From Levilactobacillus namurensis (GTDB lineage Bacteria; Bacillota; Bacilli; Lactobacillales; Lactobacillaceae): a DNA stretch of 64,000 bases. The notes beneath the pieces were generated by a model. That model was given only the letters and a program-made list of their open reading frames with translations, had not been told where the DNA came from and ran no database searches. The position numbers and the translations under genes are program-made. This document shows positions 1 to 10,200 of this stretch, piece after piece. Within the stretch, counting starts at the first letter, position 1, and each line of letters begins with the position of its first letter. The stretch lies in assembly GCF_032197885.1 (NCBI RefSeq), contig NZ_CP134159.1:248001-312000 (forward strand), written 5' to 3'.

Positions 1-31
1 TAAGGTGAGTGGCAAGTGCCCGCAGACCGTC

Positions 32-75
32 AAAAAGACGCTTAAGCCACCCCCACGTCGGGGAGAGCTTAAGCG
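32..75 (-). terminator. Rho-independent terminator of the CBS-domain protein gene
   Basis: A perfect 9-bp stem (39-47 with 67-75) is followed on the minus strand by a T-run (plus-strand A-run at 32-36). It lies just past the stop codon of the minus-strand gene ending at 84. Confidence 0.75.
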
Positions 76-83
76 CCTTAGCT

Positions 84-1469
84 TTAATCGTTATCGTGAT
101 GGTGTTTCTTATCGTTATCGTCTTCGTCCATCAGGGATGGTTTGGGTTGCACGGGGTTGACCGTGACCTCGAACCAGTTAATGAAAGAATTCTCGTAATC
201 GATGACCTTTAAGTCGAAGTTCTCCAAGTGGATCACGTCGTTGACTTGGATGTCGGGATAGTTATCAATGATGTATCCCGCCAGCGTCACGATGTCGGTC
301 GACTCGAAGTCCTTGATGTCGACGTTGAAGTAGCGTTCGAAGTCGTAGGTGGTCATCTTCCCGTTGACCTGGAACGTCCCGTTAGGTTGCTTGAAGATGT
401 ACTGGTCGTTGGCGTCGTCAATCTCATCGCGGACGGTCCCGAAGAGTTCCTCGTAGATGTCCTTGTCGGTGATGATTCCGGAAGTCCCACCGTATTCGTC
501 GACTACGACCACGATAGGCGTCTGGTGCTTGATCATCTGTTGCAAGACCTGCGTGATTGGCGTAGTTTCTGGCGTGGTGGTGATGTCACGCAATAACTTG
601 TCCACTTTAATGGAAGAATCCACTTGTTGTTGGCGAATCAAGTCGTAGTTGTAGACGTACCCCAGAATCTTATCCTTATCGTTGTCGGCCACCACGGGCA
701 ACCGGCTGAAGCGTTCCTGCAGGTAGACCGTTAAGGCTTCCTTGACGGTCGTGGTGATGTCGATGACTTCAAGCTGCGTCCGGTCGATCATGATGTCCTT
801 GGCGACCTTATCGTTCAGTTCGAAAGCCCGTTGCATGTAGACCAAGTCGTTCTTTTCCAGCTCCCCGCCTTCCACGGCACTGCGGGAGAGGTTTAAGATC
901 TCGGCTTGGGAGAAGACTTCGTCACTTTCGTTGGCCACTTTCAGGCCCATCATCTTGACCACCCCAGTCGCACTGACGTTGAGTAACCAGACGAAGGGGT
1001 AGAACAGAACGTGGCAGTAATGCAGGGGCGTAACCACTAGCATCAAGACCTTCATCGGCATATCGATGGAGATGTTCTTGGGCACGATTTCGGTGAAGAC
1101 CACTTCTAAGTAAGTCAGGACCAGAACCCCAATAATGGCGCTGACCGTATGGGCGGTAGCGTTATTGATATGCATGGGGGCGATGCCGGCAAGCAGGATG
1201 TCGACGAAGAACGTTTCACCGATCCACCCTAAGATAATTCCGGCTAAGGAAACCCCCACTTGAGTTGTTGACAAATATTCGTTTAAATTGGTGACCATTT
1301 TCATGGCCCGAGTGAGCTTGGTTGAAGGCTTGTCTAGGTCGTCGATTCTTTCTTGTAACGCACTAGGCCGGGTCTGAACTAAGGCAAACTCGCAGGCAAC
1401 AAAGAAAGCTGCAAAGAAAAAAGTAACTAAAATAATCACTAGGTTTACAACTATCTGACCGCTATCCAC
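84..1469 (-). CDS. CNNM/CBS/CorC-HlyC family membrane protein (hemolysin-like, putative ion efflux)
   Basis: 461 residues. The N-terminal ~190 residues form a CNNM (DUF21) membrane domain with several hydrophobic segments. A CBS pair follows at about 200-335 (for example IMIDRTQLEVID and VVVVDEYGGTSG), then a C-terminal CorC_HlyC domain (about 350-440). This is the full arrangement of the family called 'hemolysin' in many annotations, whose members are linked to Mg2+/Co2+ handling; the substrate here is not shown by sequence. The start is GTG at 1467-1469 with a GAGGAA ribosome binding site about 8 nt upstream, and a TATAAT-like -10 lies at 1504-1509 on the same strand. It appears monocistronic, with a terminator right after the stop. 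Confidence 0.9.
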   Translation of the reverse strand: MDSGQIVVNLVIILVTFFFAAFFVACEFALVQTRPSALQERIDDLDKPSTKLTRAMKMVTNLNEYLSTTQVGVSLAGIILGWIGETFFVDILLAGIAPMHINNATAHTVSAIIGVLVLTYLEVVFTEIVPKNISIDMPMKVLMLVVTPLHYCHVLFYPFVWLLNVSATGVVKMMGLKVANESDEVFSQAEILNLSRSAVEGGELEKNDLVYMQRAFELNDKVAKDIMIDRTQLEVIDITTTVKEALTVYLQERFSRLPVVADNDKDKILGYVYNYDLIRQQQVDSSIKVDKLLRDITTTPETTPITQVLQQMIKHQTPIVVVVDEYGGTSGIITDKDIYEELFGTVRDEIDDANDQYIFKQPNGTFQVNGKMTTYDFERYFNVDIKDFESTDIVTLAGYIIDNYPDIQVNDVIHLENFDLKVIDYENSFINWFEVTVNPVQPKPSLMDEDDNDKKHHHDND

Positions 1470-1855
1470 ACATCATTCCTCATTTCACTTATTCTATCCA
1501 CTCATTATAGCGCGTCTGACCGCTATTTTGTAGTCCTTGAGTTGAGGCAAATTTTACGCCGATACCCCCCTGAACGCAACCGAACGCTAAAGTTTCTGGG
1601 GGAAACGGAAAGGGTCCGGCTAGCAAAAGTCAATTTTGGTGAGAAATCTTTCCGGTGGGTAAGTTGACCTGCCTGAGGAAGCCGTCTTAATTGGGAAACT
1701 TGGGGGTAGCGGGTATCCTGAGGGGGATTGGTGCGGATCGTTAACGCCCCTGACGGTACCGCTTACAATTTTATGGATTTATCCGGGATTCACGCTTAAC
1801 GTTTTCAAAAAAAAGGACTAGACTAAAATTAGAAACATCAAAGGAGATTTTGATT
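1470..1855. promoter_or_regulatory. Divergent intergenic region with probable promoter of the 1856 gene
   Basis: About 385 bp without a gene. The rightmost part holds a plausible plus-strand sigma-A promoter (TTTTCA at 1802-1807, 16-nt spacer, TAAAAT at 1824-1829), just before the AAGGAG ribosome binding site at 1841-1846. I see nothing else definable in 1520-1800. Confidence 0.45.
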
Positions 1856-2218
1856 ATGGCAGACACACCAAAGGAAAAAGCAGACGAACCGAAAATTGAC
1901 ATCCCAGCAGCGGATGTTGAAAAGGCGGCAAAGCTGATCTTAAAACCGGGGTATGTGACGAAACACGATCTACCTAAGATGGCAGATCTTTCATGGGCAA
2001 CGGCCCTGAACAAGGCAGTCACCGCGCACTTCTTGAATGACGATGACGACCACGACCCTTACGTTTATTTCGAACAGTTTGACTTTGCTGGTGGCGATAT
2101 CGACTCAATTCTCTTTAACATGGACATCGTGAAGACGCGTGAAGACGCGTTGAAGACGTTGGGTGAACAGATTGGCCAAAAGCTAGTGACCCCACCAGAA
2201 AAGATGGACTTAATCTAA
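1856..2218 (+). CDS. Small acidic protein of unknown function
   Basis: 120 residues from ATG 1856, which has a good AAGGAG 9 nt upstream. A TTG two codons earlier is also open but worse placed. The protein is hydrophilic and acidic, with a run of four Asp residues near the middle (FLNDDDDHDPY) and a Pro-rich end. It has no signal peptide, membrane segment or motif that I recognise. It is monocistronic with its own terminator. Codon use and ribosome binding site suggest a real, expressed cytosolic protein; no function can be assigned. Confidence 0.75.
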   Translation: MADTPKEKADEPKIDIPAADVEKAAKLILKPGYVTKHDLPKMADLSWATALNKAVTAHFLNDDDDHDPYVYFEQFDFAGGDIDSILFNMDIVKTREDALKTLGEQIGQKLVTPPEKMDLI

Positions 2219-2241
2219 CCTTAGACAACCTATAATGCGGC

Positions 2242-2277
2242 GTCCCGATTCATTGAAAAATGAATCGGGACTTTTTT
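2242..2277 (+). terminator. Strong rho-independent terminator
   Basis: A perfect 13-bp stem (2242-2254 with 2259-2271), a GAAA loop and six T. Confidence 0.9.
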
Positions 2278-2768
2278 ATCGGATATTTTTAAAGGTCGAG
2301 GGAGTAAGCGGTTTGACAAGTCACTAACCTAAGTGAGTTTTCCAAAAAAATTTTTTGAAAAAACGGTTAGTTCATGACGTGTATGAAACATTTAGTAAGG
2401 ACCCGGGATGGTAATAACTAATGGGAAATGAAATAGTGAAATAAATTGATGGAACATCCCGTTGACGGGTTGGTTGGTTGATTTAACTATTTGGGGAAGC
2501 GCTGTAGTAATGGGCGATTTCAACCGCTTACACCAACGGAGAAAAGTGAACTTTTTGTAAAACCGGGCCGTAACGTTTTTGGGTATAAATGATTATTTTG
2601 GCCTCTTTATAAATCCAGTAATTAGTTGCGAAGGAAACTTGTGGCCATTAATGGCGTTTTGGCTATAAAATTGGCCATTCACAATTATCCACATTGGAAT
2701 ATATGTGGTATTATAAAGAAGATTATATTGAGTATTTTGTCGAATTGATTGAGTAATGGGGCGATTTA
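2278..2768 (+). promoter_or_regulatory. AT-rich leader of the first SRRP gene with two palindromes
   Basis: About 490 bp of AT-rich DNA before the SRRP1 start. It holds the 12-bp perfect palindrome GCCATTAATGGC (2644-2655), and an inverted repeat CCACAT-N8-ATGTGG (2689-2708) abutting TATTATAA at 2709-2716, which would suit a -10 region under an operator. The start ATG 2769 follows GGGGCGATTTA. Which box is the true promoter is not certain. Confidence 0.4.
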
Positions 2769-5111
2769 ATGAAGGGATTAGATCCGAAGCGGATGTCAGA
2801 ACTATTCCGCTCGAACAGCAAAACACATTTTAAGATGTATAAGGCAGGCAGAAAGTGGCTGGTCGCTGGGATTTCCGCGTTAAGCGGTCTATTAGGCCTG
2901 GGAACCATTGGCTCGACGTCTGCGAAAGCCGACACCAAGACTGGGGCCGCTAAGACCCTGGATACGGAGGATGTTGCCGCGACCAAGACCACGGGGACGA
3001 TTCCGGCCACATCACAAGCAACCGTGCAAGCGTCGACGACGGACGTGAGCCAATCGACTAGTGATCAGACCAGCACTCAGGAAACCAGTACCACGCCAAG
3101 TGCCTCGGCGACTAGTGAAGCGGGGAACCAGGCAGCTGAAACAACAACCAATGCAACCGGTAGCGCAACCACAGGGGCGCAGTCTGCCCAAAATGAGACC
3201 ACCACGGATGATCAGGTGACGACCACTGAGACCACTACGGATGGTACCCAACCAACCACCACTCAAACGACGGCTGATCAAACCGCCACTAATTCGACAG
3301 CTCAAAAAACGGATACAACTAATGAAAATTCAACCACGGGTTCGACCAATGAAGCCAGTGAATCCACTGACTCCGCTGGATCAGCCAGCGAAAGTACGGC
3401 GGGAAGCGATGCTTTAGCCTCAGATGCGTCCGCTTCTGGGAGCAATGACACCACGACCATCACCACGGATGAACTCAAGACCATGTTGGCCACCACCAAC
3501 TTGACGCAGGAAAACCAAAACAAGGTGGCCTTGATGGCCGCTTCCTTCTCGCTGACCCGGGCCGCAGCATTGGATTTGGTGAATGCCTTTTCAACGCCTA
3601 AGCAGTACAAGGATGATACAGCCTACAATATGGGGATTACGGATGCGACTAATGATATCAATAGCTTGATTTCAAGTATGACCGTGGAGTCGACAAAGAT
3701 TACTAGTGCAATGGTACCCATCTTTGGTCAAGGCCTAACTAATTATATAAACAGTATTAAGACTGGTCTTGGTAATCTATCGCAGTTATTTACGGACTAT
3801 GAAAATAATCAATCGCTGCAAGAAAGTACGACTACCGCTGCACCTATTTGGACGGGGAGTAGTTATCGGATTACGGATGCGACTTCAGAGTCATTTAACT
3901 ATGAAAAAGATAATGGGAAAAATTTTTGGGGTGTTACTCAAACAATAACAGTGGCCGGAAGTACCAAAGACTATAACCAAGGGTATTCTGACTACTCACG
4001 AGATTTTGTTACGGGAATCTATCAATGGTTGGATGGTGTCAAAAAGCAAGCGGCCAATGAGTCTACGGCTAATTCGCTGTTAAATAATCAGACTTATAAT
4101 CCATCAGCACTATCTGCTAATGCAACTGATGGTACGACTACGGGATCGGCACTAGCAGACTTTTTGAAGGGAATCGCTGGGACTAAGTATGCCCCAGATG
4201 TACTGGCGTTTAATAATATTGCGAACAATATTGCAAACTCTAGTATTAGTTCGGCGACTGATTCGCTGAACTTCTACATTGGCATGGTTGCCCCTAACCT
4301 GATTAACGGGATTGCCCACCAGGCGTTATCTGACGTGCGTTCCATTGGGGGGACTATGGCAGATTTTGGCGAAGATAAGGACTATGTTCCGAATGATCTA
4401 AGCACAGCCGTGGGGTTAAATGCGACAACCAAGACATTGCTTAATATGTTTGGTATTGACGATGACATGTTGAATTCAAAACTATTCGATTTAGCATATC
4501 AGGCTATCGCGGCTAATGCGCAATCAGCCATTGAAAATAGTTGGGCCATTGGAGAAGATCAGGCTTTGAAGGGCTTCCTTCAGAATGGTTACGTTTATGG
4601 TGATTCAGGTGCGGCAACTTCACCGTACAGTTCAATAAATGGCTACTCGGAAACTGACCCAGCTAGTATTCTAAATGCGACGCATACCACCAATGAGAAT
4701 GGTGACTCTGATAAATTATCATCGCTTGCGGAAGCCGCTGGTTATGCTTGGACGCAAAAAATTATTGGGAACGTCATGACGGTTGCCAACGTTGATGCGT
4801 TAGGTGGCCAAGAGAAGACCAATATTACGGAAATCGTGAACCAATTGGTCACTAACGGGAAATTATCTGAAGACGAAGCTAACGAAATTCTAAACCGGAA
4901 TTCTGCTACGGGGACCACTAATGAAGCAGAAGAAGGTGTGGCTCACGTCTTTGATGCCAGTCATTCTGCGCTGGACTATGTTCGGAGTGGAGAGGGCGCA
5001 CAAGCGGTTATTAAACAACTTTATGACGTTGAATATTCCGCGGCTAAAGCGGCGCTGAATGACTATGTAAAATACCCGAACATGACCACGGACCAGTTAG
5101 CAGAAAATTAA
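2769..5111 (+). CDS. SRRP1 N-terminal part: signal peptide, short Ser-rich region and start of binding region
   Basis: 780 residues ending at an in-frame TAA. Residues 1-~55 form the long accessory-Sec signal peptide: KMYKAGRKW matches KxYKxGKxW with R for K, followed by a Gly-rich hydrophobic core and an SAKAD cleavage area. GTIPATS follows, a motif also present at the same place in SRRP2. Residues ~60-235 are rich in Ser, Thr, Gln and Glu (first glycosylated stalk). From about 235 a non-repetitive, putative ligand-binding region begins, homologous to SRRP2 (for example the shared YNQGY, GIAHQA and ADALGG-like stretches). Codons directly after the TAA continue the same reading frame and the homology, so the stop looks like a nonsense change. 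If real, only this secreted fragment is made. Confidence 0.8.
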   Translation: MKGLDPKRMSELFRSNSKTHFKMYKAGRKWLVAGISALSGLLGLGTIGSTSAKADTKTGAAKTLDTEDVAATKTTGTIPATSQATVQASTTDVSQSTSDQTSTQETSTTPSASATSEAGNQAAETTTNATGSATTGAQSAQNETTTDDQVTTTETTTDGTQPTTTQTTADQTATNSTAQKTDTTNENSTTGSTNEASESTDSAGSASESTAGSDALASDASASGSNDTTTITTDELKTMLATTNLTQENQNKVALMAASFSLTRAAALDLVNAFSTPKQYKDDTAYNMGITDATNDINSLISSMTVESTKITSAMVPIFGQGLTNYINSIKTGLGNLSQLFTDYENNQSLQESTTTAAPIWTGSSYRITDATSESFNYEKDNGKNFWGVTQTITVAGSTKDYNQGYSDYSRDFVTGIYQWLDGVKKQAANESTANSLLNNQTYNPSALSANATDGTTTGSALADFLKGIAGTKYAPDVLAFNNIANNIANSSISSATDSLNFYIGMVAPNLINGIAHQALSDVRSIGGTMADFGEDKDYVPNDLSTAVGLNATTKTLLNMFGIDDDMLNSKLFDLAYQAIAANAQSAIENSWAIGEDQALKGFLQNGYVYGDSGAATSPYSSINGYSETDPASILNATHTTNENGDSDKLSSLAEAAGYAWTQKIIGNVMTVANVDALGGQEKTNITEIVNQLVTNGKLSEDEANEILNRNSATGTTNEAEEGVAHVFDASHSALDYVRSGEGAQAVIKQLYDVEYSAAKAALNDYVKYPNMTTDQLAEN

Positions 5112-6515
5112 GCCAAGTACATGTACACGAACCCAGCGTACGAGGGCTTAGCAACTTCTCACGCTCCCATTGAGGTTGGGGTTTACTCCCAAATCATGCA
5201 TGCTCTTCGGTTGAATGATACGCCGTTCCGGGCCATGGTATACGCTAACGATATCGTGCACGCGACAGCTATTGGTGATGAAAAGGCTATTGCAAGTGAT
5301 GGCTGGGATCACGCAGGTGTTGGGAAGACGAATATTGTGGCGGCCGTTTCTTCCAGTACGGGGAAAGTTATTGATAAGGCTGATGCCGGGACCCTCACGG
5401 TAGAAAATTCAGAACTAAAGGACCTTAACGGCAAGTATATTCGTGATCGGGTAGGAATCGGCGCCTCTACGGCCTATGATCAATTACCTGTGTTTGTGCG
5501 AGCATCAGATTCGCTATATGATACAACGCTTTCTAATATGCCGACTCAGGCCCAAGCCGATGCCATGGCGGATTACATGGATCAATTTGTTTATGAAGTC
5601 TTTGATAGGGTGTACGCCCAAGAGCTGGCTGCAGCAACTCGAGCCTTTAACGCTGGTCGAGCTTTGGCGGAACAAAAATATGAAGAATCGGCTAATGGTC
5701 AAATCCCTTCAGTTGAAGAAGCGGGTTCTTACAGTGGCTTTAATTACCAAGATGATGGCAGTACCAGTGATTATGTCACGGCGTCAAATCTATACAACGA
5801 AAAGGGAATTGCCGGTCGGCTGTTTACCGATGGTTATAACCAGAATTTGGTTACAATTACCGTTACAAATTCTTCAGGATCAGCTCAACAATCTGCTAAT
5901 TTCTTAAAGACCAGTATGGGTAAGAACCAAACGACAACGGTCAACACGCTGGCGGGTAAATCGGTGACCGTTACCGCACAGACTCCAGATGCTGGATGGA
6001 GTGTTGGTTCAACCAATCCAGTAACGATTGACAACGTTACCGGAGACACAGATACAATGTATGATAAGGTTTTAACGGTTGTAGATAAAACGGATACCAC
6101 TCCTGGGAGTGGCCCAGATGATGCGTTGGCTGGAAGTACCGCGACGACGGCCGTCAACTTTGCCTACATCAAGTCTGCTGGCTACAATTACGACTTCTTA
6201 AAGACCATTGAAGCCTACTACAATACCCAGAATGCCAGCACGATGCTTCCGGACACGCAGACCGTTTATCCGTCATGGAACAACGGGGTGAATGAAGAAG
6301 GATCCGCAGGTGCTCAAGGGTATCAAATCAGTAAAGATGACTTAGTGGTCACGAATGATGGCGCTAAGGTCGGCGACTACGCCTACCACTTAACCGATGC
6401 CGGTGCCCAGAAGCTGTTGGATTACATCAATGGGACGGTTTTGGCTAGTCAGTCGGCAACGGCTAAGGCCAGTGTGGCCGTACCAACCGCTGCGTCCCTA
6501 GCACGGGGACTTTAA
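5112..6515 (+). pseudogene. SRRP1 fragment: second part of the binding region, same frame as the first
   Basis: The frame is open from the codon after the TAA at 5109-5111. The first Met is at 5121, but no ribosome binding site precedes it, so independent translation is unlikely. The protein continues the binding region and reaches an MBG-like module (GDYAYHLTDAGAQKLLDYI), the counterpart of GDYQYQLSAKGIQVLLQQL in SRRP2. It ends at a stop created by a 7-nt deletion in the first copy of the 577-bp duplication. Confidence 0.7.
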
Positions 6516-7185
6516 CCATTCAAAAGGCCATTGAACAATACTTACCAACCATTGCCCATAACGTCACCAACGTCCTGGCGGATCCCACGCCTATCCAGTA
6601 ACGATTGACAACGTTACCGGAGACACAGATACAATGTATGATAAGGTTTTAACGGTTGTAGATAAAACGGATACCACTCCTGGGAGTGGCCCAGATGATG
6701 CGTTGGCTGGAAGTACCGCGACGACGGCCGTCAACTTTGCCTACATCAAGTCTGCTGGCTACAATTACGACTTCTTAAAGACCATTGAAGCCTACTACAA
6801 TACCCAGAATGCCAGCACGATGCTTCCGGACACGCAGACCGTTTATCCGTCATGGAACAACGGGGTGAATGAAGAAGGATCCGCAGGTGCTCAAGGGTAT
6901 CAAATCAGTAAAGATGACTTAGTGGTCACGAATGATGGCGCTAAGGTCGGCGACTACGCCTACCACTTAACCGATGCCGGTGCCCAGAAGCTGTTGGATT
7001 ACATCAATGGGACGGTTTTGGCTAGTCAGTCGGCAACGGCTAAGGCCAGTGTGGCCGTACCAACCGCTGCGTCCCTAGCAGCTTACTCGGGGACTTTAAC
7101 CATTCAAAAGGCCATCGATGAACAATACTTACCAACCATCATTGCCCATAACGTCACCAACGTCCTGGCGGATCCCACGCCTATC
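6016..7185 (+). repeat. Imperfect tandem duplication inside SRRP1 (577 bp versus 590 bp)
   Basis: The sequence from 6016 recurs from 6593, apparently without a mismatch for about 485 bp. After that the first copy lacks 13 nt relative to the second, in three small gaps (7, 3 and 3 nt) within its last ~90 bp. Copy 1 is 6016-6592 and copy 2 is 6593-7185. The start offset of 577 is not a multiple of three, so the duplication breaks the frame. Confidence 0.9.
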
Positions 7186-7278
7186 ATTTCGTTCGTGGAT
7201 AAGGCTACGTCGGCTGATGGTAAGACGGATCTGACGGGGAAGGCCGTTACCAACACGCTAAACGTTGACTGGAATTAA
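6634..7278 (+). pseudogene. SRRP1 fragment: duplicated MBG-like module and start of an Ig-like module
   Basis: 214 residues in the second copy of the duplication. The protein passes the MBG-like module and enters an Ig-like (DUF5011-like) module, ending NTLNVDWN at a TAA. Deleting one T at 7276-7278 restores VDWNKVGYYPVTITVTD, the expected strand pattern of that module and the counterpart of the VDQVAQLTPGTHQVELTFTD region in SRRP2. There is no ribosome binding site, so it is not an independent gene. Confidence 0.7.
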
Positions 7279-10200
7279 GGTTGGGTATTATCCGGTTACC
7301 ATTACCGTAACGGACCCAACCAGTAATCAGACTGTTTCGAAAGTGGTTTACGCTATCGTAGTTTCGCAAGAAGCCTCGACTTCCGCGGTAACTTCCGAAG
7401 CCCAAGCCTCAACCAGCATGGTGAACAGCCAATCGGTCGCCACTTCGGTCAGCGCCATTGTCAGTCAATCACAGTCGGCTTCTACTAGTACGGCCGATGC
7501 CAGCGATGCATCTATTAGCGATGCTTCGTTGAGCCTCTCCGCCGAAGTTTCGGGCAGTGAAGCCTCCTTAAGCGACGTCGAAGCCAGCGTTTCGGCTAGT
7601 GACGCGAGTGTGAGCGCCCAGTCTGAAGCCGAAGCCAGCACCTTAGCTTCCGTTTCCGCGTCCGAAGCCAGCATGAGCCAGCGGACCAGTGCGGACCAGA
7701 GTCAGTTATCCGTACAGTCGCAGTCTATGGCCTCCATGTCCGAACAGAGTCAAAAATCATTAGACAGTGTTAATTCTGAAGTTTCCCAGTCCCTGAAGAG
7801 TGTCAACGAAGCCTCCACGTCGGATGCCAGCATCTCGGCTTCTCTGAAGAGTCTGAGTGAAGCCTCCAAGGAACTGGCCAGCGACAATTCCGAACGGAGT
7901 CAAAGTGACGCTTCGGCCAGTGCGGCAGCCTCTGCGTCCACCTCTGAAGCGGCTGAAAGCGCGGCTTCTCAGAGTGCGGTAGCGTCCACTTCAACCAAGA
8001 CGTCGCAATCCGTTCAGGATTCTCAAGAGGCGTCTGCTAGCACGTCGATTCAACAATCTAAATCGATTGCCTCCCAGAGTGAACGGAATTCCGTTCAGGA
8101 ATCGCAAACTAACGCCAGTCAAAGTCAGGCCATTGCGTCGACTTCGGCCGTAGTTTCGCAAGTGACCTCCCGGAACACCAGTCTGAGCTTGGCCTCTGCA
8201 TCACAGGAGAGTGAAGTTTCGGATATTTCCGCTTCCATTACTAGTCAGAGTCTAGAATCAGAAGACTTCGATCAATCCGCAGCGTCCGAAGCCATCAAGT
8301 CCGTCAGTGATCTGTCTACGTCGATTGCGAACGAAAATTCAGTCATGTCCGCGTCGGTCGATAGCCTGATCAGTGCATCGAACTCGTTGGCCAGTCAGTC
8401 GTTAGCCAACTCGTTGTCACAGATGTCCGCTTCGATGGCTAGTCAATCGCAAGCCATCTCCTTATCGGATGAAAGTGTCAGCGCGGCTTCCGTTTCGGCT
8501 TCCGTGGCCCAATCCGTCGCGCAAGCCTCCGAAGCCAGCGTGAGTGACCGGTTAGTCTCAGACCAAGCTTCTGAGTCGGCCATCATTTCCGTTGAGCAGA
8601 GTATGTCGGATGCCTCGGTATCTATGAGCCAAGCCATCGCAAGTCAATCGGTCAGTCAGTCGGTTCGCGAGTCGGTCAACCAGTCAATCAGTGAAGAGAT
8701 TTCCGCCAGCCAAAAGGCGAGTGCGTCAGCCTCCGCATCGACCTCTGCCTCGGCTTCCGCTGACGCCTCCGCCAGCGACAGTCGGTTCGCCAGTGCCCAA
8801 GCGTCCACTTCCGCTCAGACTTCCGCCCAAGTTTCACAATCGGCTGCTAGTCTGAGTCAGGTCGCTTCGGCCAACGCGTCGGCGAGTGCCACGGCTAGCG
8901 CCTCAGCTGCGCAATCCTTGAGCCAAGCTAGCGAAGCGCTGAACTCGTTGAGTACCATCTCCGCTTCCATGAGTGCCTCGGACCACAGCCTGAGTCAACG
9001 GTCCTTGGATGATCAGAGCCTGTCGCAAGCCTTATCCGAATCGCAAGCTAGCCTGGACAGCCGGGTTGCTTCCGACCGGAGTGAGTTATCGCAAGGCTCC
9101 AAGTCCGCAACGTCGCTGAGTCAACAAAGCTTAAGCGTCCAGACCAGCCAAGTCTCCGAGATGTCGAAGTCGCTGGCCAGCATGAGTGACACGGGGACCA
9201 TCGACAGTGAGACCAGCCAGGCCATGGATAGCCTGAGCCAGTCCTCTGAATCCCAAGCCGTTCAATCTGGTGAACAGAGTGCGCAAGCTTCCGCGGCCGC
9301 TTCGCTTTCCGATAAGCAAGCCGCGAGTGCCTCCACCAGTCAAAAAGTTGCCGATAGCGTAGCGACGTCACAACACGACGCCAGCGTTTCGGCCAGCACC
9401 TCGTTACAAGACTCCGCCGACCTAGTGGCCAGTCAATTAGCTAGTCAGGCCTCCGCGAGCGCTTCTACTTCCGCGAATACCTCGGCACAAGACAGTCGGG
9501 TGGCCGCTTCCGAATCCCAGGTCACGTCTGAGGTCCAAGCTTCGGACAACAGCCTGAGTCAAGGCTCCGCGTCTGAATCCGCGACCGCCAGTGTCCTGAC
9601 CAGCGTCAGCCAGTCCGTCTCTGGGGATGCGTCTCAGATGGCCGAGTTCTCCGAATCCGCCGCCAGTCTCAGCACGGTTTCGTTGAGTCAGTCACAGTCG
9701 ACGTCCGCCGCACACGAATCCTTGTCTGCCGGCAGTATCGCTTCCGCGACGTCCCAGTCGTTAGCCAGTGTCAGTGAAGGCTCCGCTTCGGTGGCCAGTG
9801 AATTGTCCACCATCTCGGAATCCGAAGCCAGCTTCAGTGAAGTTTCGGCCTCCGCCGGTGCGTCAGTTTCCATGGTTTCCGCGTCCGAAGCCAGCATGAG
9901 TGACCAACTGTTAAGCGTCGCTTCAGCTGACGCCAGTCTGTCCGCGATGGCCTCTGCGGCTACTTCTCAGAGCGTCCACCAGAGTCAGCAGGCGAGTGCT
10001 TCTGCGGAAACTTCCGCTAAGACGTCCGCCGCGATCTCTGCTTCGCAATCGGCCAGCGCCAAAGCGAGCGTGAGTGCGGAAGCGTCCTTGAGCGAAATCG
10101 TGGCCTCCATGTCGGCCAGTGACAACAGCCTGAGTCAACGGTCCGTCGACGATGCCAGCTTAGCGGCGTCCTTGTCGGATGTTACGGCCAGTCTGAGCGC

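Noticed and set aside
5121..6515. Independent genes for the internal SRRP1 pieces
   Set aside because: No ribosome binding site or signal peptide; the frame and homology are continuous with the upstream piece, and exact arithmetic supports one gene.
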